Shown: positions 42,692 to 50,844 of the stretch, one piece after another
Position numbering within the stretch: position 1 is the first letter of the stretch
Layout of the letters: every line of letters starts with the position of its first letter
From: Paracrocinitomix sp039939375
GTDB lineage: Bacteria; Bacteroidota; Bacteroidia; Flavobacteriales_D; Crocinitomicaceae
NCBI GenBank assembly: GCA_039939375.1
Contig: JBDVJO010000002.1
Span: 124,001 to 188,000, forward strand
Reading direction: 5' to 3'
DNA: 64,000 bases
Notes under the pieces: generated by a model
Seen by the model: only the letters and a program-made list of their open reading frames with translations
What the model was told of the DNA's origin: nothing
Database searches by the model: none
Made by a program: the position numbers and the translations under genes

Positions 42692-43378
42692 ATGGCAGCA
42701 AAAAGTAATATCCTTTCTCATTCAGAAGAGAATTATTTGAAAGAAATATTTCATCTTTCAGGCAAAGATCATGCAAAAGTTAGTACCAATTCATTAGCTG
42801 ATAAGCTCGACTCAAAAGCATCTTCAATAACAGATATGTTGAAGAAGTTAGGCGATAAAAAATTGGTGTCTTATGAAAAATACAAAGGCTGTAGCTTAAC
42901 AGCAAAAGGAGAAAAAATTGCGATCCATATCATCCGTAAACATAGACTTTGGGAAACTTTTTTGGTGAATAAATTAAATTTTGGATGGGATGAAGTTCAT
43001 GATGTTGCTGAGCAATTAGAGCACATCCAATCACTAAAGTTAATTAACGGAATCGATCAGTTTTTGAATTATCCAAAAGTAGATCCGCATGGCGACCCAA
43101 TTCCGGATAAAGATGGAAATATCAATTATTTAGAATCTAAAATTAAACTGTCTGATACTGGTTTAAATACGGCTGTTGAAGTAGTGCAAGTGAACGAAGA
43201 TAGCTTTGCCTTGTTACAGTATTTAGATCAAATTAAATTAGGCTTAGGCAGTAGAATAATAGTAAAAGAAAGAATCGCATTTGACGAATCAATTACGATT
43301 GAATTAAATGAGAAAACAACATTAAGTTTATCCAAAAAAATATCTGAAAATATCTCAGTAAAATACATAGCTAAATAA
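42692..43378 (+). CDS. DtxR-family metal-dependent repressor
   Basis: A 228-residue regulator: winged helix (about 8-70, SLADKLDSKASSITDMLKKLGDKKLVSYEKYKG), metal-binding/dimerisation helix bundle with HRLWETFL and HDVAEQLEH, and a C-terminal SH3-like FeoA domain (about 145-228). MntR metal ligands appear to be present in the second half. In the first helix the MntR pair Asp8/Glu11 reads Asn and Lys (SEENYLKEI), so metal preference is uncertain. It sits between its probable targets, the receptor and the ABC importer, and an operator lies upstream of the operon. Confidence 0.92.
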   Translation: MAAKSNILSHSEENYLKEIFHLSGKDHAKVSTNSLADKLDSKASSITDMLKKLGDKKLVSYEKYKGCSLTAKGEKIAIHIIRKHRLWETFLVNKLNFGWDEVHDVAEQLEHIQSLKLINGIDQFLNYPKVDPHGDPIPDKDGNINYLESKIKLSDTGLNTAVEVVQVNEDSFALLQYLDQIKLGLGSRIIVKERIAFDESITIELNEKTTLSLSKKISENISVKYIAK

Positions 43379-43379
43379 G

Positions 43380-44300
43380 ATGAGAATAATTGTATTAATA
43401 TTTGTTGCAGCTTTAGGATTGCATAGTTGCCGATTAGATGATCAAAACGAAAAAGAGCGTTTAGGTAATCTTCATATCGTGGTGACAACAGGAATTATTG
43501 AGGACGGATTGTCTTCACTAGTTCAAGGTGAATGTGATATCACCGCGCTTATGGGACCAGGAACAGATCCGCATATTTACAAACCTACACCTTCAGATGT
43601 TGAGTTATTAGATGAAGCAGATATCATTGTTGCCAACGGACTTCATTTAGAAGGGAAAATGGCAGAAATGCTTGAAAAATATGCAAAAGAAAAACCCGTA
43701 ATCTTTGTGTCAGACGGAATTAAAAAGAAAGACATTATCAAGTCGGCAGATTTTGAAGACGCGAATGATCCACACATTTGGTTTGATACGAAAATTTGGT
43801 TGGATGGATTGGAGCACGTAACACAAGAAATAATTAAGATTGATTCTACTTTAGATAGCACATTAACTGCAAATTTTGAAAACTATAAAGGGGAGATTGA
43901 AAAGCTAGATAAATGGGTGGCAGATGAGTTGGATGTTTTGAATGAAAGTCAGCGAATCTTAGTCACTTCACATGATGCCTTTTCTTATTTTGGAAGGAGA
44001 TATAATGTTGAGGTAAAAGGAATCCAGGGCATTTCAACGCTATCAGAAGTTGGGTTAAAAGAGATTTCAGAAATGGTAGACTTTGTGATTGAGAACGAAT
44101 TGAAATCCATTTTTGTAGAAACATCAACCTCTGATAAAATAGCACAATCTATTGTTGATGGATGCAAGGATAAAGGGTATGAAGTTAAGTTAGCAGGTCC
44201 TTTATATTCTGATGCTCTAGGAGAACCAGATTCAGATGCCGGTACTTATATTGGAATGATAAAAGCTAATGTGAACGCAATTGTAGCCGGATTAAAATGA
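43380..44300 (+). CDS. Metal ABC transporter substrate-binding lipoprotein (TroA/ZnuA type)
   Basis: A 306-residue periplasmic lipoprotein (lipobox LHSC, Cys near residue 17) of cluster A-I. Metal-ligand candidates are the His in GTDPHIYKP, the His in NDPHIWFD, the His or Glu around TSHDAFSYFGRRY/IFVETSTS, and the Asp in GEPDSDAGTYI. No His-rich acidic loop is present, which in ZnuA marks zinc specificity, so Mn or Fe is more likely. It is one base after the regulator, and its stop overlaps the ATPase start by 4 bases. Confidence 0.92.
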   Translation: MRIIVLIFVAALGLHSCRLDDQNEKERLGNLHIVVTTGIIEDGLSSLVQGECDITALMGPGTDPHIYKPTPSDVELLDEADIIVANGLHLEGKMAEMLEKYAKEKPVIFVSDGIKKKDIIKSADFEDANDPHIWFDTKIWLDGLEHVTQEIIKIDSTLDSTLTANFENYKGEIEKLDKWVADELDVLNESQRILVTSHDAFSYFGRRYNVEVKGIQGISTLSEVGLKEISEMVDFVIENELKSIFVETSTSDKIAQSIVDGCKDKGYEVKLAGPLYSDALGEPDSDAGTYIGMIKANVNAIVAGLK

Positions 44301-45088
44301 AAGAAAAAGTCTCAGTAGAAGTACATAATTTAACCGTATCTTATGGCGGAGGTCCTGTGCTTTGGGATATCGATTTTGAATTGCCTCAAGGTCAAATTAT
44401 TGGCGTTATTGGTCCCAATGGCTCAGGAAAAACGACTTTGTTAAAATCAATCATGGGATTATTAGATCCATCATCTGGATTTATAAAAATCTATGATAAA
44501 CCCTTGACAGATGTTAGAGAACGAGTAGCTTATGTTCCGCAGAGAGAATCAGTAGATTGGGATTTTCCAGCTTCTGTATTTGACGTGGTGATGATGGGCA
44601 GGTATCGAAAACGAAATTTGCTCAAAAGAACGAATAAAGCTGATATTGAAATTGTTAATCAGAGCATAGAGAAGGTAGGTTTAACTGAATTCAAGAATCG
44701 ACAGATTTCTCAATTATCGGGAGGTCAGCAGCAACGTGTCTTTATTGCAAGAGCGTTGGCACAAAAGGCCGATCTTTATTTGATGGACGAGCCTTTTGTT
44801 GGGGTGGATGCTGCAACTGAAAGTTCGATTTTGTCGCTCCTGCAAGAAATGAAGAATGAGGGCAAAACGGTCATCATTATTCACCATGACTTACAAACGG
44901 TATCTGAATATTTTGACTATTTAGTACTACTCAACACGCGCTTAATCGCAAAAGGAACCTTACAAGAAGTATTAACCAAAGAAAACCTATCCAATGCTTA
45001 CGGTGGCCAATTGACCCTCTTAGCAAAAGTGGTTGACTTAATTAAAAAGACAGAATTTCCAATTAGAGAAAAAGATGTTGACTTATAG
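44297..45088 (+). CDS. Metal ABC transporter ATPase
   Basis: A 263-residue ATPase with all motifs intact: Walker A GPNGSGKTT, Q-loop VAYVPQRESVDWDFPASVFDVV (the DWDFP motif is typical of Mn/Zn/Fe chelate importers), signature LSGGQQQRV, Walker B LYLMDEPF and H-loop IIHHDL. It powers the permeases encoded downstream. Between this gene and the first permease lies a 353-bp repeat region, which is unusual for genes whose products must form one complex. The intact motifs contrast with the degenerate ABC at 12001. Confidence 0.95.
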   Translation: MKEKVSVEVHNLTVSYGGGPVLWDIDFELPQGQIIGVIGPNGSGKTTLLKSIMGLLDPSSGFIKIYDKPLTDVRERVAYVPQRESVDWDFPASVFDVVMMGRYRKRNLLKRTNKADIEIVNQSIEKVGLTEFKNRQISQLSGGQQQRVFIARALAQKADLYLMDEPFVGVDAATESSILSLLQEMKNEGKTVIIIHHDLQTVSEYFDYLVLLNTRLIAKGTLQEVLTKENLSNAYGGQLTLLAKVVDLIKKTEFPIREKDVDL

Positions 45089-45097
45089 TTTATTTTA

Positions 45098-45272
45098 CGA
45101 AAAACGAAAAACGAAAAACGAAAAACGAAAAACGAAAAACGAAAAACGAAAAACGAAAAACGAAAAACGAAAAACGAAAAACGAAACACGAAACACGAAA
45201 CACGAAACACGAACCACGACCCACGACCCACGAACCACGATCCACGAAACACGAACAACGAACCACGAACCA
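45098..45272 (+). repeat. Heptamer array: 25 units in strict 7-base register
   Basis: Twelve identical CGAAAAA units (45098-45181), then four CGAAACA, and nine variants (CGAACCA, CGACCCA x2, CGAACCA, CGATCCA, CGAAACA, CGAACAA, CGAACCA x2). CGA at positions 1-3 and A at 7 never vary. It contains no stop codon in any plus-strand frame. Located inside a metal-transport operon, between the ATPase and permease genes. Confidence 0.95.
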
Positions 45273-45284
45273 CAAACCCTCCTT

Positions 45285-45430
45285 CCTCTCGGCTACGCTC
45301 GATTAACTCGGTTAACGAAAAACCACACACGAAACAAGAACTACGAAAAACGAAACACGAACAACGAACAACGAACCACGAAAAACCACACACGAACCAC
45401 GAGCAACGAACCACGAAAAACGAGCAAATG
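45285..45430. repeat. CCTCTCGGCTACGCTCG module plus degenerate heptamers
   Basis: The dispersed 23-bp module (45285-45307), followed by CGGTTAACGAAAA and irregular units of the CGAAACA type up to the permease start at 45442. The same module occurs at 23014, 39575 (split) and 39709. Non-coding. Confidence 0.85.
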
Positions 45431-45441
45431 CGAGTGAAAAC

Positions 45442-46725
45442 ATGAACACCTTCATAGACTTCATATCATTTAAAGATCCTAACGTACTTTACGTTGTGTT
45501 GGGTATGCTGTTTATCAATTCATCTTCTGCATTGATCGGAACTTTTGCTTTTTTACGAAAACGCGCTTTGGTAGGAGATGCGGTAGCACATGCTTTACTT
45601 CCTGGTTTATGTCTCGGATTTATTTTCGCGGGGGAGAAAAACATCACTTATCTATTGCTCGGAGCTGTTGCCACTGGTTGGATCGCTACCTATGCGATTG
45701 ATGCCATTGTGAATCGATCAAAAGTGAAGCAAGATGCCGCTATCGGAATTGTTTTATCCTCATTTTTTGCGGTTGGAGTAGTGCTGCTAACATATATTCA
45801 AAATTCGGCCTCAGGACAGCAGTCAGGATTAGATCATTTTTTGTTTGGCCAAGCTGCCGCTATTAATAAATCTGAGATTGGTTTGTTTGCAGTGATTTTT
45901 GCATTGATTCTTTTGGCGGTCGTCCTATTTTTCAAATCTTTTGTTGTTGTGGCGTTCAATGCTGACTTTGCAAAGTCTATTGGTTTGCCAGTCCGATTCA
46001 TTGAGTTTCTGATTACTTCTTTAACTGTCTTGGCAATTGCATCTGGAATTCAAGCATTGGGTGTCATATTAATGTCGGCTTTGATAGTGACTCCTGGCGC
46101 AGCTGCACGATTGTGGACGCACAAGCTCAAGTTAATTCTGCTGGTGGCGATTTTAATTTCTGTTTTCTCAGGAATCGGAGGCGCTTATGTTTCATATTCC
46201 AGCTCAGGAATGCCAACTGGTCCTTGGGTAGTGATGTTTTTGTCGGTATTCATGTTTGGATCTATTTTGTTCGCACCGAAAACCGGAATTATATCCCGAT
46301 TTAAACGAGCAAGAAATAACAGACGAAAAATCTTGCACGAAAATATATTGAAAGCCATCTATCATATTCATGAAAAACAAGGAAAACAGCAGCAACTGGC
46401 CGATAAATTGACCGTTAGTGATATCCTGACCAGAAGAAAATTTGAAACAGACGCCCTCATGAAAGGAATCGCTCGACTGATGCGGGCAGACTTTATTTTA
46501 AAAGACGGAAATGCCTATTATTTAACAGAGTCAGGCAAAAAAGAGAGTAGAAGAATTGTAAGATTACACCGTTTATGGGAACAATATTTATTAAAACGAA
46601 CTTCAATTGACCAAGATCACGTACACTCAGGGGCAGAAGCAATTGAACATATCATTTCACCAGAATTGGAAAAAGAACTAGAAAAAGAATTAGGAATAAC
46701 AGGTATACCGAAAGAAGACTATTAG
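45442..46725 (+). CDS. Metal ABC transporter permease fused to a DtxR-like domain
   Basis: A 427-residue protein. Residues 1-285 are a cluster A-I metal permease with eight or nine helices and the family motifs AHALLPGLCLGF and ALGVILMSALIVTPGAAA. Residues 294-427 are a cytosolic extension that looks like a complete DtxR-type unit: a winged helix (KQQQLADKLTVSDILT, LMRADFILKDGNAYYLTESG) then RLHRLWEQYLL and HSGAEAIEHI, which parallel HRLWETFL and HDVAEQLEH of the regulator at 42692. It could sense metal and gate transport, or bind DNA at the membrane. No frameshift evident at the join. Confidence 0.9.
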   Translation: MNTFIDFISFKDPNVLYVVLGMLFINSSSALIGTFAFLRKRALVGDAVAHALLPGLCLGFIFAGEKNITYLLLGAVATGWIATYAIDAIVNRSKVKQDAAIGIVLSSFFAVGVVLLTYIQNSASGQQSGLDHFLFGQAAAINKSEIGLFAVIFALILLAVVLFFKSFVVVAFNADFAKSIGLPVRFIEFLITSLTVLAIASGIQALGVILMSALIVTPGAAARLWTHKLKLILLVAILISVFSGIGGAYVSYSSSGMPTGPWVVMFLSVFMFGSILFAPKTGIISRFKRARNNRRKILHENILKAIYHIHEKQGKQQQLADKLTVSDILTRRKFETDALMKGIARLMRADFILKDGNAYYLTESGKKESRRIVRLHRLWEQYLLKRTSIDQDHVHSGAEAIEHIISPELEKELEKELGITGIPKEDY

Positions 46726-46808
46726 CGCTCTGCTGCTCAGAGCTTCGTACGATTTGACAAATGACGTTATTCGTTTATGGTTTTTCGAAATTTAAGTAAC
46801 ACAAAACA

Positions 46809-46997
46809 CGATCCACTCCCAACAAATTACGAAACACGAACTACGAAACACGAAACACGATCCGCTCCCAACGAACTACGAAACACGAACTACAAACACG
46901 ACCAACGAAACACGAAACACGACCAGCGACCAGCGAAACACGAACTACGAAACACGAAACGCGACCAACGAAACACGAACCACGACCAACGAACCAA
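46809..46997 (+). repeat. Second CGAAACA heptamer array in the operon
   Basis: About 27 units of CGAAACA, CGAACTA, CGACCAA, CGATCCA and CTCCCAA in nearly unbroken 7-base register, between the two permease genes. The register creates an in-frame ATG at 46777 that would add a 75-residue His/Thr/Lys-rich tail to the next protein, which is not believable. Confidence 0.9.
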
Positions 46998-47001
46998 TAA
47001 A

Positions 47002-47868
47002 ATGAACGACATATTCATCATATTAACTGCAAGCTTAGTTGCCATAAATGCTTCCATTTTGGGTGTGTTTTTGGTATTACGCAAGATGTCTTTGGTAGGA
47101 GATGCGATTTCACATTCGGTGCTGCCAGGAATTGTTGTAGCGTATTATTTCTCTGGTGATAGAACTTCTCCTTTGCTTTTAATTGCGGCTGCTTTTACCG
47201 GGGTGTTAACTTCTTTACTGATTGATTGGTTAGGAAAAAAGGCAAAAATTCAAAATGACGCTTCTATTGGAATCACTTATACTTTGCTGTTTGCAGTTGG
47301 AATGATCATGATTTCTGGTTGGTTTAAAGGGAATATTGATATCGATATGGAATGTGTTTTATACGGAGATATCGCTTTAATTAATCTTGATAAAATTTTG
47401 GTGGATGGCAATTTGTATATCGGTCCAAGGGCTTTGTATATTGAAGTGTTCGCTTTTTTAGTGATTGCAGCAGTTGTCATGAAAGGATTCAAAAGTTTCA
47501 AATTACTTTCATTTAATGAAGATTATGGTTTGTCTTTAGGTGTAAATATGACAAGAGTACATTACGTAATGATGGGCTTGGTATCTCTGGTAACGGTGGT
47601 TTCTTTTGAAGTGGTCGGAGCTGTTTTAGTAGTCGGTTTTTTGATCATTCCAGCTGCTACAGCACAGTTGTTTGCAACTAAGTTAAAAGCTATGTTGTTC
47701 TGGGCTTGTGCATTTGGTGTTTTATCAGTGATAATTGGATATTACTTGGCTATTTGGATGAACGTGAGTATAACTGGCGCCATGATTTCGGTATCCGGAA
47801 TCATTTTCTTCTTGTTGTTTGGGGTATTGCAAATCAAAAGAAAATCAAAGCAAGAAGCAGTTTTGTAG
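47002..47868 (+). CDS. Metal ABC transporter permease
   Basis: A 288-residue permease of the same family as the upstream permease domain: GDAISHSVLPGIVVAYYF and VGAVLVVGFLIIPAATAQL are the matching motifs. It has eight or nine helices and no regulatory extension. The ATG at 47002 is chosen because the family starts there (MNDIFIILTASLVAINASILG) and everything before it is repeat DNA. With the fused permease it could form a heterodimeric channel. Last gene of the metal operon. Confidence 0.93.
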   Translation: MNDIFIILTASLVAINASILGVFLVLRKMSLVGDAISHSVLPGIVVAYYFSGDRTSPLLLIAAAFTGVLTSLLIDWLGKKAKIQNDASIGITYTLLFAVGMIMISGWFKGNIDIDMECVLYGDIALINLDKILVDGNLYIGPRALYIEVFAFLVIAAVVMKGFKSFKLLSFNEDYGLSLGVNMTRVHYVMMGLVSLVTVVSFEVVGAVLVVGFLIIPAATAQLFATKLKAMLFWACAFGVLSVIIGYYLAIWMNVSITGAMISVSGIIFFLLFGVLQIKRKSKQEAVL

Positions 47869-47880
47869 GATTTAGGGAGG

Positions 47881-48252
47881 TTAGCAAAACTCTTTTAATT
47901 CTCTGTCAAACTTGATATTAACGGATCCTTCAATTTTTAATATGATGGTGCAGTCAACACTATACTTTTGTTTGTGTTGGTTTTCAAATTGCACCTTTCT
48001 GTTATATTGTCTCTTGCTGGGGATTTTTACTCCACCAGATCTCAGCAAAGGTCTTATCGAGAAACTTATTCCGCTTTTGTTTGTGGGGCTTGAGGAGATA
48101 AATTTTAGGCCATATTTTTTTAACTCTTTTTCTATCAATTCTCTGAATTCAGGTCCAGTGGATTTGTTTCTTGCGAACATGAAATAAAAAAGAAGCGTAA
48201 CTATTACTCCGCCAACTAGTTTTATAATTTCTTGAATACTCATCAAGTCCAT
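47881..48252 (-). CDS. Hypothetical protein with one membrane anchor
   Basis: A 123-residue protein with an N-terminal membrane helix (about 10-28, LVGGVIVTLLFYFMFA) and a basic C-terminal part (KIPSKRQYNRKVQFENQHKQ) that may be cytoplasmic or periplasmic. I do not recognise a family. An ATG three codons further in is also possible. It ends 12 bases from the convergent permease stop, without a clear terminator hairpin. Confidence 0.6.
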   Translation of the reverse strand: MDLMSIQEIIKLVGGVIVTLLFYFMFARNKSTGPEFRELIEKELKKYGLKFISSSPTNKSGISFSIRPLLRSGGVKIPSKRQYNRKVQFENQHKQKYSVDCTIILKIEGSVNIKFDRELKEFC

Positions 48253-48301
48253 TTATCATTCATAAATCTAACACCATCACTTCTTCCAATACTCAATTAT
48301 T

Positions 48302-48934
48302 CTACTTTGGAAGGTTTCTCTCAAACCACTCTTCTTGAGAGTCGCACTTAACTTCGTTTTGGACGTTTGATTCGAGTTTTTGTTGTGCATTTACAATACT
48401 TTGCGATACCATTTTGTGTTCTATACAGTCGCCATCTTTCATCCCCATTATGGGACTTTCCATGACTTTGATAATACGCTCTGAGCCAAATGTGGTCATA
48501 AGTTTATCTTCTAAAGACACATAGTAAACAGGAGATATGGCTTCTTCACTCATATCTTTTAACGTTTCTATTAAAATGTTTTCAAGTGTTTTGGTGGGGT
48601 AGTGCTCTGCAAAAAATAATTTGACCACATCTTTTCTAAATTTATCGGTCATGGTGCTGGCAAAAGCTGCAGAACGATCAATATCATTGGCATTAATTAA
48701 AAAGAGCTGCTTGTTGGCTGTAATATCTTCAGAAAAATCCAGCTGGCGCTCTGCCAATAATCCGTTTAAAGCTGCTCTAGATTGATCGAAAAAATAAAAG
48801 AGCACTACGCTTTGGCCTTGTCCGACAAACTGATTGATATCTTTTATTATTCCATCGTTTTTCTCTCTTTCGCTTTTCCAAACCTTGTCTATTTGAGCCG
48901 GAAGTGCCGGTTTTTTCTTAAATAATCCAAACAT
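48302..48934 (-). CDS. Hypothetical cytoplasmic protein
   Basis: A 210-residue protein beginning MFGLFKKK, with a P-loop-free Rossmann-like feel: QSVVLFYFFDQSRAALNGLL resembles a helicase or SecA-like motor segment (SVLLFTFFD), followed by a KQLFLINANDID strand. No catalytic residues recognised. I cannot name a family. The C-terminus contains a lone Cys (VKCDSQEEWFERN). It stands between two unrelated genes on the same strand. Confidence 0.6.
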   Translation of the reverse strand: MFGLFKKKPALPAQIDKVWKSEREKNDGIIKDINQFVGQGQSVVLFYFFDQSRAALNGLLAERQLDFSEDITANKQLFLINANDIDRSAAFASTMTDKFRKDVVKLFFAEHYPTKTLENILIETLKDMSEEAISPVYYVSLEDKLMTTFGSERIIKVMESPIMGMKDGDCIEHKMVSQSIVNAQQKLESNVQNEVKCDSQEEWFERNLPK

Positions 48935-48984
48935 GTTTTATGGCTTTCTGTGAAGATAGTTAAATCCTCAAAAAAAGCAGCCGT

Positions 48985-49326
48985 CTACTGAATACTGAAT
49001 TTTACAGGTAAGATGTATGTTTTTCCTTCTTCAGTTAAATGTGCTGTAGGCATGTTTTTGGCAATTTCTAAAGCTTTTTGATCTAAGTCTTCAGAGATTC
49101 CTTCTGCCACTTTCGCATTAATCATTTTTCCATCTTCATCTAATTCAAATGAAATAAGCACGTAGCCCTTTTTGTTTTCCTCTAAGGATGTTTGTGGATA
49201 GATCACATAGTTCTTTTGCCATTTTTCGTAAACTTTTGTTGTTGGATTTACACCATCTGTTGAATTTTCCGCTAAAGAAATAGTGCAGAATACTAAGGCT
49301 AAAAATGCTGTTGTTAAAACTTTCAT
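48985..49326 (-). CDS. Small exported TonB C-terminal domain protein
   Basis: A 113-residue exported protein: signal peptide (residues 1-19) followed by a TonB C-terminal-like domain (KNYVIYPQTSLEENKKGYVLISFELDEDGKMINAKVAEGISEDLDQKALEIAKNMPTA in short pieces, ending YILPVKFSIQ). It lacks the N-terminal membrane anchor and Pro-rich rod of a real TonB, so it is probably soluble in the periplasm or interacts with receptors. Such stand-alone domains are frequent in Bacteroidota. Confidence 0.82.
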   Translation of the reverse strand: MKVLTTAFLALVFCTISLAENSTDGVNPTTKVYEKWQKNYVIYPQTSLEENKKGYVLISFELDEDGKMINAKVAEGISEDLDQKALEIAKNMPTAHLTEEGKTYILPVKFSIQ

Positions 49327-49412
49327 ATTGTTAATTATTGGTTTTAACTATATGACCCTTCCGCATCTTAAAAGTTACATGTAAAATGCTTTTTCACATT
49401 TTTTAAGAATAG

Positions 49413-50372
49413 TTAAACGGTGGAATTGTCAATGTTAACAAGCATTTTTCCGGTGGTTCTTCTCGTGCTTATTTTTTTAATTCCTTCTCCGACATCTTTT
49501 AATTCAAAACGATCGGTTATAGGCATGACCACTTTTCCACTCGCTAAAATTTTTGACAGTTCGGCCAAGTTTTCTGGAGACGCAATTTGATTCACCATTT
49601 TAATTTTTTTAGAGAAACTAAACATGTATCTCATCAAATGCTTGGCAGTTGTAAATCCGATTACCGCACATTTACCACCAGGCTCTAAAATGGGTTTGAT
49701 TTCTTTTGGTGTACGATTGCCTGTCACTTCGATAATCCACTTATATTTCTTTTGTGTTGCACAAAAATCTGTTGTGTTATAGTCAATCACATGATCGGCT
49801 CCCAAACTCTTTACGAATTCACTATTTTTTGCACTGCATACGGCTGTTACTTCAGCCCCGTAATATTTAGCTATTAAAACGGCATAGGAACCAACTCCTC
49901 CGGATCCACCGTTTACAATTACTTTATCTCCTTTTTCAACTTTGCAAATTTCTCTTAATCCTGTGAGTGCGGTTAATCCAGCAACAGGAGAAATAGCTGC
50001 TTGCTCAAAGCTAACTAGTTCAGGCTTTATACTGACTGATTCTTGATCGGCCAACACGAATTCAGCGAATGCTCCAGTGAAATCCTCTCCAAAAACTGCA
50101 TCTCCTTTTTTAAATTTAGTGACTTCTGATCCTACCGCTTCAACAATACCAGCTATATCTGCACCTAAAATTTGATGCTTCAGTTTTGGCTGTGGAAAAC
50201 CAGTTTTCATTTTGGCTAAAAGTACTCCTCTGAATAAATGCCACTCCATGGCGTTTAAAGAAGAACATTTCATTTTGATTAAGACTTGGTTAGGCTTTGG
50301 TTTTGGAACTTCTGCATCAACCATTTCAATGGATTCAAAGTCGCCATATTTACTGAATTTAACTGCTTTCAT
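49413..50372 (-). CDS. Zinc-free MDR-family quinone oxidoreductase-like protein
   Basis: A 319-residue NAD(P)H-dependent medium-chain dehydrogenase/reductase. The catalytic N-terminal domain starts MKAVKFSKYGDFESIEMVD and contains GADIAGIVEAVGSEVTKFKKGDAVFGE; the Rossmann motif is VNGGSGGVGSYAVLIAKYYGAEVTAVCS. No structural or catalytic zinc Cys cluster is visible, so the quinone/enone reductase subgroup fits. It is the last gene of an operon with an HTH regulator and two small proteins, the 72-residue gene ending one base upstream. Confidence 0.87.
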   Translation of the reverse strand: MKAVKFSKYGDFESIEMVDAEVPKPKPNQVLIKMKCSSLNAMEWHLFRGVLLAKMKTGFPQPKLKHQILGADIAGIVEAVGSEVTKFKKGDAVFGEDFTGAFAEFVLADQESVSIKPELVSFEQAAISPVAGLTALTGLREICKVEKGDKVIVNGGSGGVGSYAVLIAKYYGAEVTAVCSAKNSEFVKSLGADHVIDYNTTDFCATQKKYKWIIEVTGNRTPKEIKPILEPGGKCAVIGFTTAKHLMRYMFSFSKKIKMVNQIASPENLAELSKILASGKVVMPITDRFELKDVGEGIKKISTRRTTGKMLVNIDNSTV

Positions 50373-50373
50373 A

Positions 50374-50592
50374 TTAATAATTTAAAAGTTGAAGTTGCAC
50401 GCCATATTGAGTTAGGAGTGGAATGATTTGATTTTCTTGCAAGTCTGCGGTGCACACCAATCGTAAGACTTTATCAATGTCTTCTGTATCTACTGTCCAG
50501 GTTTTGATAGCTGGATGCAAGTCTAAAATTGGGGCAATACGATTCACTTCTTGAAGGTTGTTCAAGTCAGTTTTTAATACATGAATGTGCAT
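50374..50592 (-). CDS. Small HMA-like hypothetical protein
   Basis: A 72-residue protein with the beta-alpha-beta-beta-alpha-beta spacing of the heavy-metal-associated fold (HIHVLKTDLNNLQEVNRIAPIL, IKTWTVDTEDIDKVLRLVC, IIPLLTQYGVQLQLL) but without the CxxC metal motif. Function not assignable. It starts 2 bases after the XRE gene and ends one base before the oxidoreductase gene. Confidence 0.7.
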   Translation of the reverse strand: MHIHVLKTDLNNLQEVNRIAPILDLHPAIKTWTVDTEDIDKVLRLVCTADLQENQIIPLLTQYGVQLQLLNY

Positions 50593-50594
50593 GG

Positions 50595-50843
50595 TTATTT
50601 TTTTTGTTTTCGCTTTTTGAATTTGTCTTTAGTAGCGTCATACGAAAACACTTCGCTTAATTCTACTTCAAAAACAGTGGCTATTCTGAAAGCAATTTCT
50701 AAGGTTGGAGGGTACTTTCCTTTTTCAATTGCAACAATGGTTTGACGAGTGACGCCTATCTCATCTGCTAAGGCTTGCTGCGTCATTTCATCTTTGAAAA
50801 AGCGAAGTTTTCTTATGTTATTCTGAATGTGATCTTTACTCAT
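50595..50843 (-). CDS. XRE-family DNA-binding regulator
   Basis: An 82-residue single-domain Cro/CI-type repressor. The helix-turn-helix is MTQQALADEIGVTRQTIVAIEKGKYPPTLEIAFRIATVF, the YozG/YgzD-like small type common in toxin, transport and DUF2178 contexts. The basic C-terminus (KFKKRKQKK) may aid DNA contact. It lies one base downstream of a membrane-protein gene, a common pairing, and probably represses the promoter at 51333-51362. Confidence 0.92.
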   Translation of the reverse strand: MSKDHIQNNIRKLRFFKDEMTQQALADEIGVTRQTIVAIEKGKYPPTLEIAFRIATVFEVELSEVFSYDATKDKFKKRKQKK

Positions 50844-50844
50844 C

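Noticed and set aside
43963..44167. Overlapping short minus-strand frames within the binding-lipoprotein gene
   Set aside because: Shadows of the strong plus-strand gene in other frames.
45075..45437. 120-residue open frame rich in Lys, Thr and Asn on the plus strand, and its mirror of Phe/Val/Cys on the minus strand
   Set aside because: Both arise from the heptamer repeat, which contains no stop codon in several frames. No other signal of coding.
46727..46743. Hairpin GCTCTG-CTGCT-CAGAGC after the fused permease stop
   Set aside because: No T-tract follows; more likely a chance structure than a terminator, so it is not listed as one.
46777..47001. 75-residue N-terminal extension of the second permease (His/Thr/Lys-rich)
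   Set aside because: The sequence is a repeat array; family-conserved start is the ATG at 47002.
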